Program-made: the position numbers and the translations under genes | The notes under the pieces: model-generated | Database searches by the model: none | Told to the model about the DNA's origin: nothing | Seen by the model: the letters and a program-made list of their open reading frames with translations, nothing else | Shown: piece after piece, positions 39,783 to 47,218 of the stretch | Position numbering within the stretch: position 1 is the first letter of the stretch | Layout: every line of letters begins with the position of its first letter | From: Streptomyces bikiniensis | GTDB taxonomy: Bacteria > Actinomycetota > Actinomycetes > Streptomycetales > Streptomycetaceae | DNA: 56,734 bases | Assembly (NCBI GenBank): GCA_000716465.1 | Contig: JNWL01000047.1 | Coordinates: 1 to 56,734, forward strand | Direction of reading: 5' to 3'

Positions 39783-40822
39783 GCGATGCTCCCCGGTCCG
39801 CTCGGCGGACCCGTCTCGACCAGCAGGACGCTCCATGCCGCCACCGGGCTCACGTTGACGAGGACGGCGAGGTCGCCCTCGGCCAGTTCCTTGCGGTCCA
39901 GGGCGGTGGAAAGGTTGAGGAAGGTGTCGTTGGCGCCCAGGTGGCCCAGGGCGCGGAGGTTGTCCCGGCAGGACGGCAGCAGGGCGATGTCGAGGGACTC
40001 CTCGATGAAGGCCAGGCCGCCGGCCGAGAGGTTCTGGCTGGCGTAACCGGCGATGTCGGCACGGGTGAGCCCGTTGCGCGCGAGGAGTTCGGCGACCAGT
40101 TCGGCGAGGCGGTTCCTGGTCTCCATGGCCAGCCGGAAGGAGTAGCCCGGCGGGTCGGAGCACTTCTCGCGCCATTCTGCGGTGGGGCGGTCGCGGTACT
40201 CCAGGCCGAAGAGGTCCCAGTAGCGGCCGTTGGTGCGCTGGACGAGGTCGAGGAGGTGGACCGGCGCGGCGGAGCGGGGGCGGCCGAGCAGGAGCGCCAG
40301 ACCGCTGTCGCCGTTGACGGTCACCGGGTGTCGATAGCGCCGGGCGGCGGCGGGCTTGCTGCCGTGCACGACGAGCACGGGCCCGAGGCCGGGGTCGGCG
40401 GCGAGCAGGCCGCGGGCGGTGAGCAGAGCGGGGGTGGAGGAGACGCAGCCGAGTCCGCCGACGGAGAAGGTGAGCGCGGTGTCCGCGCCCAGCGCGTGCT
40501 GGAGCCGGGTGGCGTCGGAGCTGATCAGGGTCTCGGGGGCGCGCGGTTCGACGAGGATCAGGGCGCCGAGCGCGGCGGCCGGGATCCCGGCGGTGTCGAG
40601 GGCGTCGCGGGCGGCCCGTTCGGCGAGGCCGGCGGCGGTGAGTCCGTCGTCGACGGCAACGGTGTCGATGCCGAGTCCGTGGCAGGTGAGACGTTCGGCC
40701 TCGTCGAGCCCGGCGAGTTCAGGGAGGTCCGCGAGGGGGCGGGGGCAGTCCGGCAGGTGCCGGCCGACCGCGTTGATCGCGACCCTCGGTGCGGTGGTGC
40801 GGAACGTGCCCTCGGCGCCCAT
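39779..40822 (-). CDS. KAS III-like (FabH-fold) enzyme lacking the canonical His motif
   Basis: This 347-residue thiolase-fold protein is first in the NRPS-PKS operon. The nucleophile is present (Cys126 in GGLGCVSST). The HQAN motif of FabH reads YASQNLS, with Ser in place of His, and the GN(T/S) motif reads HLGANDTF. Loss of the His makes standard decarboxylative condensation doubtful. FabH-fold enzymes that only transfer acyl groups between carriers (CerJ or ChlB3 type) are known. Since the PKS here has a dead AT and the ACP gene is directly coupled, a role in transferring the extender unit is a reasonable guess. The start is ATG 40820-40822, after a short AT-rich leader. Confidence 0.85.
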   Translation of the reverse strand: MGAEGTFRTTAPRVAINAVGRHLPDCPRPLADLPELAGLDEAERLTCHGLGIDTVAVDDGLTAAGLAERAARDALDTAGIPAAALGALILVEPRAPETLISSDATRLQHALGADTALTFSVGGLGCVSSTPALLTARGLLAADPGLGPVLVVHGSKPAAARRYRHPVTVNGDSGLALLLGRPRSAAPVHLLDLVQRTNGRYWDLFGLEYRDRPTAEWREKCSDPPGYSFRLAMETRNRLAELVAELLARNGLTRADIAGYASQNLSAGGLAFIEESLDIALLPSCRDNLRALGHLGANDTFLNLSTALDRKELAEGDLAVLVNVSPVAAWSVLLVETGPPSGPGSIA

Positions 40823-40953
40823 GTGGCTCCCCGGGTTTCGACGCTTCGTCAGCGGAACACTAGAGAGGATATACGATATTGCGCAAGTACGTAATAGCTT
40901 AATTCTGGAGGTCCCCCATCTGGAATGCTGGGGTCCTCCCGACGTCTCCCACC
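40823..40953. promoter_or_regulatory. Divergent promoter region between NRPS-PKS operon and M23 gene
   Basis: These 131 bases separate two divergent transcripts. They contain the most AT-rich stretch of the neighbourhood (about 40861-40905), including a perfect palindrome TTGCGCAA (40879-40886) and TACGTA (40888-40893). This is where the 27-kb operon must start, and a regulator could act here. No exact promoter boxes can be assigned. Confidence 0.55.
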
Positions 40954-41796
40954 GTGAAAGGCGCCATCGTGCAATCCCTCTGGAAACGCCACGGCCTCGT
41001 GGTCGCCGCGGGTGCCGTGTGCATCCTCGTCAACCGTCAGGGCATGGGCCCGTTATGGTTCACCGGGATCGCCCTGCTCGTCGGCGGCCTGCTGATGCGC
41101 CGTGCCATGACCCTCGGTCAGCGGCCGCGTGACGAGGTCCCGCCACTGCCGCTCGCGATCCCGGTGTCCGGTCGCTGGATGGCCCGCAACGGCCCCGCGA
41201 CCAAGGTGCCCAGCCACACCCACAACCTCGCGCAGACCTATGCCATCGACCTCGCCCGGCGCCCGGCGCCGGAGCCCGTCTGGCTCTGGCCGGTGGCCCG
41301 TCGCCCCGAGTCCTACCCGTCCTTCGGCGAACCCCTGTTCGCGCCCGCCGACGCCCGGGTCGTGTCCGTCTCGGACCGGCAGCGCGACCACCTCACGCGC
41401 ACCTCGCTGTGGGGACTGTTCTACGTCCTCGCCGAGACCTTCGTCCGTTCCCTCGGCAGCCCCCGGCACCTGCTGGGCAACCACGTCGTCCTCGACCTCG
41501 GCGACGGCGTGTACGCGGTCTTCGCGCACCTGCGGCGGCACTCGGTCAAGGTGGCCGCGGGCGACCTGGTGAAGCGGGGCCAGACGCTGGCCGAGTGCGG
41601 CAACTCGGGCAACTCCGCCGAACCACACCTGCACTTCCAGCTCATGGACGGCCCCGACATCACCTCGGCCCGCGGCCTCCGCTTCACCTGGCGGTTCCGG
41701 GACGACGACGGCGAGGAGCACGAGGGCGCCCCCGCCGACAACACCTGCTTCGTCCCGGTCGACTCGCTCCCGCCGGTCCCCTACAGCGCCCCGTGA
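40954..41796 (+). CDS. M23 (LytM) family metallopeptidase, membrane-anchored
   Basis: A 280-residue protein. Two hydrophobic stretches (LVVAAGAVCILV, LWFTGIALLVGGLL) in the first 50 residues form a membrane anchor. The M23 core follows: GEPLFAPADARVVSVS, HLLGNHVVLDLGDGVYAVFA and the metal-binding EPHLHFQLMDGPD. It probably cuts peptidoglycan cross-links or a peptide outside the membrane. It has a TTA codon at position 34 (41053-41055). Its last 16 bases overlap, tail to tail, the linaridin operon's last gene. GTG 40954 is used; GTG 40969 is possible. Confidence 0.85.
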   Translation: MKGAIVQSLWKRHGLVVAAGAVCILVNRQGMGPLWFTGIALLVGGLLMRRAMTLGQRPRDEVPPLPLAIPVSGRWMARNGPATKVPSHTHNLAQTYAIDLARRPAPEPVWLWPVARRPESYPSFGEPLFAPADARVVSVSDRQRDHLTRTSLWGLFYVLAETFVRSLGSPRHLLGNHVVLDLGDGVYAVFAHLRRHSVKVAAGDLVKRGQTLAECGNSGNSAEPHLHFQLMDGPDITSARGLRFTWRFRDDDGEEHEGAPADNTCFVPVDSLPPVPYSAP

Positions 41797-42632
41797 TCCG
41801 GTTCGAGCAGGAAGCGGGCGAACCTCACGCGGCCGTCCTCGGCGAACTCGCCGAAGACGAAGACCTCCTGGGTCTTCGACGGCTTGCCGCCCCGGCTGGT
41901 GGTGTACCGGGCCGCGAAGCGGTTGCCGTCCCGCAGCGCCTCGTGCACCTCCACCGGGTACGTGTGCTTCCGGGCGCGGCCCTCCTCCAGCGCCTTCAGC
42001 ACCCCTGACCGCTGCAGCGTCTTCCCCCCGATCTCGTGCACGGCGTCGGGGGTGAAGAGCCGGTCGTACACCTCGGCCACCGGCAGCGCGCTCTCGTACC
42101 CGTCCGCGTAGTAGGCGTGCAGGAAGTGCGCGGGGTCCTGCGCCGGCGTCGGCTCGACGCCGGCGTCGGGCCGCGGCGCGGGTACCGTGCCCGGCGCGGG
42201 ACGGGCCGCACTGTCGTACGTCGTCTCCCCCCCGGCACCGGACCAGCCGGCTCCCGTCGTCGCGAAGGTCGTGGTGCGCGCCACCCGGCCGTCGTCGGCG
42301 ATCTCCGCGAAGACCGCCGTCTGCGTGGCGCTCTGCACCTTCCACAGCATCGGCGTGCTGACCGTGTACCGCGCGGCGGCGAGGCGCCCCTCCACGTTCA
42401 CCTCGTGGATGTGGAGCTCGTACGGCGCGCCCAGGGCCCGCCGCGACTCGATGTCGCGCAGCAGCTTCTTGCGGTCCCACACCTTCCCGTTGACCACGTG
42501 GGTCCCCTCGGGCAGGTGGTAGCGGTCCCACACCTGCTCGACCGGCTCCGAACCGTCGAACGCGTCGGCGTGGTAGGTGCGCAGATATCCCGTGAAGTCT
42601 TCGGCGGCGAGAGTGTGGTGGGCGGTACTCAT
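41781..42632 (-). CDS. Duplicated NTF2/SnoaL-like fold protein in the linaridin operon
   Basis: This 283-residue protein starts at ATG 42630-42632, with AGGAG upstream. Two similar halves of about 125 residues each carry the SnoaL-like pattern. In the first half: FTGYLRTYHADAFDGSEP, ELHIHEVNVEGRLAAARYTV. In the second: FLHAYYADGYESALPVAEVY, PVEVHEALRDGNRFAARYTT. The halves are joined by a Pro-rich linker. Such folds bind small hydrophobic ligands or act as isomerases or hydroxylases. It is the last gene of the operon, 3 bases before the FAD enzyme's end region in opposite reading order, and its role in the pathway is unknown. Confidence 0.75.
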   Translation of the reverse strand: MSTAHHTLAAEDFTGYLRTYHADAFDGSEPVEQVWDRYHLPEGTHVVNGKVWDRKKLLRDIESRRALGAPYELHIHEVNVEGRLAAARYTVSTPMLWKVQSATQTAVFAEIADDGRVARTTTFATTGAGWSGAGGETTYDSAARPAPGTVPAPRPDAGVEPTPAQDPAHFLHAYYADGYESALPVAEVYDRLFTPDAVHEIGGKTLQRSGVLKALEEGRARKHTYPVEVHEALRDGNRFAARYTTSRGGKPSKTQEVFVFGEFAEDGRVRFARFLLEPDHGAL

Positions 42633-44113
42633 GCTGTTCTCCTGGCTGTCGGGCGGGACGTGGCACCACCCCCCGGACCGAGGGGCGGCGGGGTGGACAG
42701 GTGGAACTCGCGCCGCAGGGCGGCCCGGGCGGCGAGGTGGCCGCACATGCCGTGCACGCTCGGCCCGGGCGGAGTGGACGCGGAACAGAGATAGACGCCG
42801 GCCAGCGGCGTGCGGTACGGGTTCCAGGTGGGCACCGGCCTGAGCACGGACTGCGTGAGCGTGATCGCCCCCGCGCCGATGTCGCCCCCCGGATAGTTCG
42901 GGTTGTACCTCTCGTACGCGGCCGCGGAGATGCCCCGGGCGGCGATCACCGTGTCGGCGAAGCCCGGGGCGTACCTCTCGATGCGGCGGGTGATCAGCGG
43001 CACCGGGTCCCGGTCGTCGCCGTTCGGCACGTGTGCGTAGGCCCACAGCGGGCGGCGGCCGCGCACCGCGCGCCCGGGGTCCGCCACCGCCGGGTCGACG
43101 AGGAGGACGAACGGCTCGTCGGTCGGCTCGCCGCGGGCTGCGGCGTTCTCTGCGGCCAGCGTCTGCGCGCGGGTGCCGCCCAGGTGCACGGTCCCGGCCC
43201 GTCCCACCTCCGGATCGGCCCACGGCACGGGCCCGCTGACGAGGAAGTCCGCCTTGGCGGCGCCGGGGCCGTAGCGGAACCGGCCCAATGCCCGCCGGTA
43301 GGACGCCGGGAGCCGGTTCCCCGCCAGGGCGAGCAGCCCCTTCGGCGTCGTGTCCAGCATGATCACCGGGGCGTCCAGCTCGGCCAGGTCCGTCACCCGG
43401 TGACCGGTGTGCACCACACCGCCGTGCGCCCGCAGGTCTGCCACCAGCGCCTCGGCGATCCGGACGCTGCCGCCCCGCGGCAGGGGCCAGCCGCTCGCGT
43501 GGGCGAGGTGCCCGAGCAGCAGCGCGATGGCCGCGCCCGGAAGGCTCGGCAGCCGCCCCACCGCGTGCGCGGCGACCCCTGTGAGCAGGGCTCGGCCGGC
43601 CTCGGTGCGCAGCCCGCCGTCCCGTAAGAGGTGGTTCAGGAGACGGGGACCGAGCAGTGCGGGTGCGGCGGGGTCCTCCGGGAGGGTCCGCTGGCCGGAC
43701 AGCACGAAGTCGGTCACTCCCCTACTGTGCCTCACCAGCGGTGCCATCAACCGCCGCCAGTGCGGCCCGTCCGCGCCGAGCCCGGCCGCCGTCCGCGCCA
43801 GGTCGCGATGGGCGAGCCCGGAGACACCGCCGTCCAGCGGGTGTGCGTAGCTGACCGGCGGGTGCAGCAGGTCGACCCCGCGTGCTCCCAGGTCGAACTC
43901 ACGGAAGAAGGCGGACGCCGCCGCCATCGGGTGGACCGCCGCGCACACGTCGTGCCACACCTCGGAGTCGAACAGCGCCTCCCCGCGCAGGCCACCACCG
44001 GGGGTGTCGGCCTGCTCGTGGACGTGCACCGTCAGACCGGCGCGGGCCATGGTGACGGCGGCGGCCAGCCCGTTGGGACCGCTGCCGACCACCTCGACGT
44101 CGGGACGGCTCAC
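42629..44113 (-). CDS. Phytoene-desaturase-like FAD-dependent oxidoreductase
   Basis: A 494-residue flavoprotein. The N-terminal dinucleotide-binding motif is VVGSGPNGLAAAVTMARAG. The C-terminal FAD segment contains GVYLCSASTPPGPSVHGMCG and is typical of CrtI-like amine oxidase-fold enzymes. In this operon it may oxidise or dehydrogenate the peptide. GTG overlaps the stop of the ABC transporter gene (GTGA), and its own end overlaps the NTF2-like gene by four bases. It has a TTA codon at 43625-43627. It could alternatively act on a lipid. Confidence 0.85.
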   Translation of the reverse strand: MSRPDVEVVGSGPNGLAAAVTMARAGLTVHVHEQADTPGGGLRGEALFDSEVWHDVCAAVHPMAAASAFFREFDLGARGVDLLHPPVSYAHPLDGGVSGLAHRDLARTAAGLGADGPHWRRLMAPLVRHSRGVTDFVLSGQRTLPEDPAAPALLGPRLLNHLLRDGGLRTEAGRALLTGVAAHAVGRLPSLPGAAIALLLGHLAHASGWPLPRGGSVRIAEALVADLRAHGGVVHTGHRVTDLAELDAPVIMLDTTPKGLLALAGNRLPASYRRALGRFRYGPGAAKADFLVSGPVPWADPEVGRAGTVHLGGTRAQTLAAENAAARGEPTDEPFVLLVDPAVADPGRAVRGRRPLWAYAHVPNGDDRDPVPLITRRIERYAPGFADTVIAARGISAAAYERYNPNYPGGDIGAGAITLTQSVLRPVPTWNPYRTPLAGVYLCSASTPPGPSVHGMCGHLAARAALRREFHLSTPPPLGPGGGATSRPTARRTA

Positions 44114-45837
44114 GCGGGCGCCGCCTCGGTGGCGAACTGCTGCCCGGCGAGCCGCCGGTACACCTCGTCGGTCTCGATCAGCTCGTGGTGGGTGCCGATC
44201 GTCCGGATCCGGCCGTCCTCCACGACGAGGATCCGGTCCGCGTGCACCACCGTCGACAGCCGGTGGGCGATGGCGAGCACCGCGCACTCCCCCGCCGCCT
44301 CCGTCATCGTGTCCCGCAGCGCGGCCTCCGTGTCGCTGTCCAGGTGCGCGGTGACCTCGTCGAGCAGGATCACCTCGGGCCGCTGGAGCATCGTGCGGGC
44401 GATCGCGAGCCGCTGCCGCTGGCCGCCGGAGAGACCGGCTCCGCGCTCGCCGAGCTCCGTGTCCAGACCGTCGGGCAGTCCGGCCACGAACTCCTCCAGG
44501 GTCGCCAGCCGCAGCGCCCGGGTGATGTCGGCGTCGTCCGCCTCCGGATTGGCGTACGTGAGGTTCTGCCGGATCGTGCCGCGCAGCAGCGGTGCGTCCT
44601 GCTCCACGTACCCCACCATCGCGCGGAGTTCGGCGAGCTCGAGAGTGGCCGTGTCGTGGCCCCCGACCCGGATCGTGCCGGACTCCGGCCGGTAGAAGCG
44701 CTCGATCAGCTGGAACATCGTCGTCTTGCCGGCGCCCGAAGGACCCACGATCGCAGTCAGGCCGCGGCGCGGCAGGGCGAAGGAGACGTCGTTCAGGACC
44801 GGCGCGCCCTCGCGGTACGCGAAGCCGACTCCCTCGAACTCGACGGCCGGGACGGTGTCCGCGACGGGCCGGCGCTCCGGCACCGCCCGGGCGTCGCCCT
44901 CCTCCTCCTGCGGGATGCCGCCCAGCTCCTTGACCCGCTGGACCGCCGCGCGCCCCTGCTGGATCTGGCCGATCGACATGAACAGCATCACCAGCGGCGC
45001 GACCACGTAGAAGAGGTACATCACGAACGCGGTGAGGTCGGCGGGCGACAGCGAACCGGTCGCGACCCGCGCCATGCCCCAGGCGATGACCACGGCCAGC
45101 GACAGCTGCGTCCCCACGTTCATCATCGGGGTCAGCAGCGCGCTGAACCCGGTCACCCGGATCCCGCTCGCCCGGACCCGCCCGGCGAGCCGGCCCAGCT
45201 CCTCGGTCTCCCGCTCTTCCGCGCGCGACGCCTTGACCGTGGTGATCGCGCCCAGCACGCGCTGCAGGCCGGAGCCGAAGGCGCCCACGTTCTGCCGGGC
45301 CTGGAGGGCGGAGACCCGCACCTGGCGGGCGAGCAGCAGCGCGATCCCGCTCGCCAGGCCCAGACAGGCGACCGTCACGAGCAGCAGTTTCCAGTCGAGC
45401 CGGGCCATCAGGACGACCGAGCCGATCACCATGAACACGGAGGACACGACCTGCGCCAGGGCCTGTGTGATGACCAGGCAGGCGATGGAGGTGTCGGACA
45501 CGGTCCGCGCGAAGACGTCCCCGTGTTCGAGGCGCGAGAAGTGCGGGAACTGGCTGCGCAGCAGCCGGCCGCCGAGGACGCGCCGCACGTCGAACGTGAT
45601 GTTCTCGCCGGCCCGGCCGATCGCGTACGCGTGCCCCGCGCTGAGTGCCGCGTCCGCGACGAAGAAGACCGCGATGAGCGTGATGGTGCCGGCGATCGGC
45701 TCGCCCGACGCCACGCCGTCGATCAGCCGGCCCAGCATCCACGGCTGGGCAAGCGTGGCGGCCGCGCCCACCAGGCCCATGCCGACGCCGGCGATCAGCA
45801 GGGCCCGGTGGCCGCGGACGATCTCCCGGAGGTTCAT
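44110..45837 (-). CDS. ABC exporter (fused membrane and ATPase domains)
   Basis: This 575-residue half-transporter has six predicted membrane helices (about 10-300) followed by an ATPase with Walker A GPSGAGKTTM, signature LSGGQRQRLAIA, Walker B VILLDEVTAHLD and H-loop IAHRLST. There is no N-terminal peptidase domain, so leader removal is not done here. It is coupled by ATGA to the methyltransferase gene. The natural role is export of the mature linaridin and self-protection. Confidence 0.92.
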   Translation of the reverse strand: MNLREIVRGHRALLIAGVGMGLVGAAATLAQPWMLGRLIDGVASGEPIAGTITLIAVFFVADAALSAGHAYAIGRAGENITFDVRRVLGGRLLRSQFPHFSRLEHGDVFARTVSDTSIACLVITQALAQVVSSVFMVIGSVVLMARLDWKLLLVTVACLGLASGIALLLARQVRVSALQARQNVGAFGSGLQRVLGAITTVKASRAEERETEELGRLAGRVRASGIRVTGFSALLTPMMNVGTQLSLAVVIAWGMARVATGSLSPADLTAFVMYLFYVVAPLVMLFMSIGQIQQGRAAVQRVKELGGIPQEEEGDARAVPERRPVADTVPAVEFEGVGFAYREGAPVLNDVSFALPRRGLTAIVGPSGAGKTTMFQLIERFYRPESGTIRVGGHDTATLELAELRAMVGYVEQDAPLLRGTIRQNLTYANPEADDADITRALRLATLEEFVAGLPDGLDTELGERGAGLSGGQRQRLAIARTMLQRPEVILLDEVTAHLDSDTEAALRDTMTEAAGECAVLAIAHRLSTVVHADRILVVEDGRIRTIGTHHELIETDEVYRRLAGQQFATEAAPA

Positions 45838-46589
45838 GCGGGCTTGGTGTACGAGGCGATGAACAGGCCGGCGGCGGGGACGTACGGGTTGCGCTCCCAG
45901 TCGCTGTAGTGCCCCTCGGGGACCAGGCCGGCGTCCCGGGCGTACCCGTCCACCTCGTCGGGCGTCAGCAGCCGCACCGTCTCGGTGCCGATGCGGTGGG
46001 TGCCGTCCGCCTCGTACCAGACCGTGGACACCTGCCAGATCCGCTGGTCCGCCACGAGCATCGCGTGCAGGTGGATGGCCGTGTTCGGCTCGGGGTACGG
46101 CAGGAAGATCGACGCGCGGGTCCGGCCCTCGTGCTGGGCGACGACGCCCGGCCGGTTGTGCGCCTCGACCACCAGACGGCCTCCGGGCCGCAGCTGCTCG
46201 GCGGCGCGGGCGATCGCCTCCCGCTGGCCGTCGGGGTCGAGGACGAGCGAGAGGGTGGAGCAGACGCAGTAGACCAGGCCGAACTCGCGGCCGGAGCGAT
46301 AGGTCCGGATGTCCGCCAGCTCGGCGGTCACCTCTCCCCTGTCGCCTTTCTTCTCCAGGGCGGCCAGCATCTCCGGCGAGGAGTCGACACCGAGCACGGG
46401 GCCGACGCGGTGCGACAGGGGCAGGGCGATCCGGCCGGTGCCGACGCCGAGCTCCAGCGTCCCCGAGGCGGGGTCCGGGTGGAGCGCGGCGAGTCCGTCG
46501 ACGGTGGCCCGGGTGGAGGCGTCGTCCTGGAAGATGCGGTCGTACCAGCCGTCGAACTGCTTGCCGTACCCGATGTCCGCGATGGTCAT
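45834..46589 (-). CDS. SAM-dependent methyltransferase (linaridin N-methyltransferase candidate)
   Basis: A 251-residue class I methyltransferase: motif I LELGVGTGRIALPL, acidic residue in VLGVDSSPEM, motif GLVYCVCSTLSLVL and motif LRPGGRLVVEAHN. The start is ATG 46587-46589, with GGAGAA nine bases upstream. In linaridin clusters the CypM-type enzyme dimethylates the N-terminal alpha-amine after leader removal, and both predicted cores begin with Ala as in cypemycin. The assignment rests on context, since the fold alone does not show the substrate. Confidence 0.8.
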   Translation of the reverse strand: MTIADIGYGKQFDGWYDRIFQDDASTRATVDGLAALHPDPASGTLELGVGTGRIALPLSHRVGPVLGVDSSPEMLAALEKKGDRGEVTAELADIRTYRSGREFGLVYCVCSTLSLVLDPDGQREAIARAAEQLRPGGRLVVEAHNRPGVVAQHEGRTRASIFLPYPEPNTAIHLHAMLVADQRIWQVSTVWYEADGTHRIGTETVRLLTPDEVDGYARDAGLVPEGHYSDWERNPYVPAAGLFIASYTKPA

Positions 46590-46639
46590 CGCTTCTCCGT
46601 TCCTGTGTGAGTGGTGCCGCCGTGCGGAATGCCGGGCCC

Positions 46640-47218
46640 TCAGGCCGCCTTCAGGAATCCGGGCGCGGCAGCGACCATCGGCTGGTAGGTGGAGACGTAG
46701 AGGACCTCGGGGTCCTCGCTGTCGTCATGACCGCTGGCGCGCACGACGGAGAACTGGAATCCCCGCGCGGCGGAGACGTCCTGGGCGTCCCTGATCTGCT
46801 TTCTGATGAACTCGGTCAGCACCCGGAAGGAAGGAGAGCCCGTCGGGTCCTCGCCCTTCGCGATGTTCTTGATGATGGCGCTGCAGATGTCGAAGACCGC
46901 CTTCTCGGTCCGCCGGGACGAGAACCAGAACGCCTGGATCATCCGGCGGTTCTCGATCAGGTCCAGTTCGATCCAGGGCGAGGTCTCGCGGTTCTCGTCG
47001 AGGGTGCGGTAGAGATAGTGGTAGTCGTGCGTCGCGGGATTCGGCGCGAAGAACTTCCAGTTCGGCACGAGCGAGAACAGGTCCTTGTTCCGCCCGCGTT
47101 CGAATGCCGGGTGCGGGTGCTGCGCGGCCAGTGTCGTCAGGAGCAGCGCGGCCCCCGCCGCGCGCGTGACGGCGCCCGGTCCCGTGAGGGCGTCCTTGAG
47201 GAACGCGGCGGCCTTCAC
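46640..47218 (-). CDS. linL: LinL/SdpA-like small membrane-associated protein
   Basis: A 192-residue protein with one N-terminal hydrophobic helix (AVTRAAGAALLLTTLA), then a soluble domain with VPNWKFFAPNPATHDYHYLY, ELDLIENRRMIQAFWFSS and a C-terminal YVSTYQPMV. This pattern fits the SdpA-like proteins that act with an HTTM/SdpB-like partner, and the small LinL protein found beside LinH in linaridin clusters. GTG overlaps the stop of linH (GTGA), tying the two together in translation. The biochemical role of the family is to my knowledge not fully settled; together the two are thought to install dehydrobutyrines. Confidence 0.7.
   Translation of the reverse strand: MKAAAFLKDALTGPGAVTRAAGAALLLTTLAAQHPHPAFERGRNKDLFSLVPNWKFFAPNPATHDYHYLYRTLDENRETSPWIELDLIENRRMIQAFWFSSRRTEKAVFDICSAIIKNIAKGEDPTGSPSFRVLTEFIRKQIRDAQDVSAARGFQFSVVRASGHDDSEDPEVLYVSTYQPMVAAAPGFLKAA

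Noticed and set aside
45834..46589. FkbG-type O-methyltransferase for methoxymalonyl-ACP
   Set aside because: It is coupled to the ABC exporter and linaridin genes, more than 5 kb from the Fkb-type genes and in another operon. An N-methyltransferase role fits its setting better.
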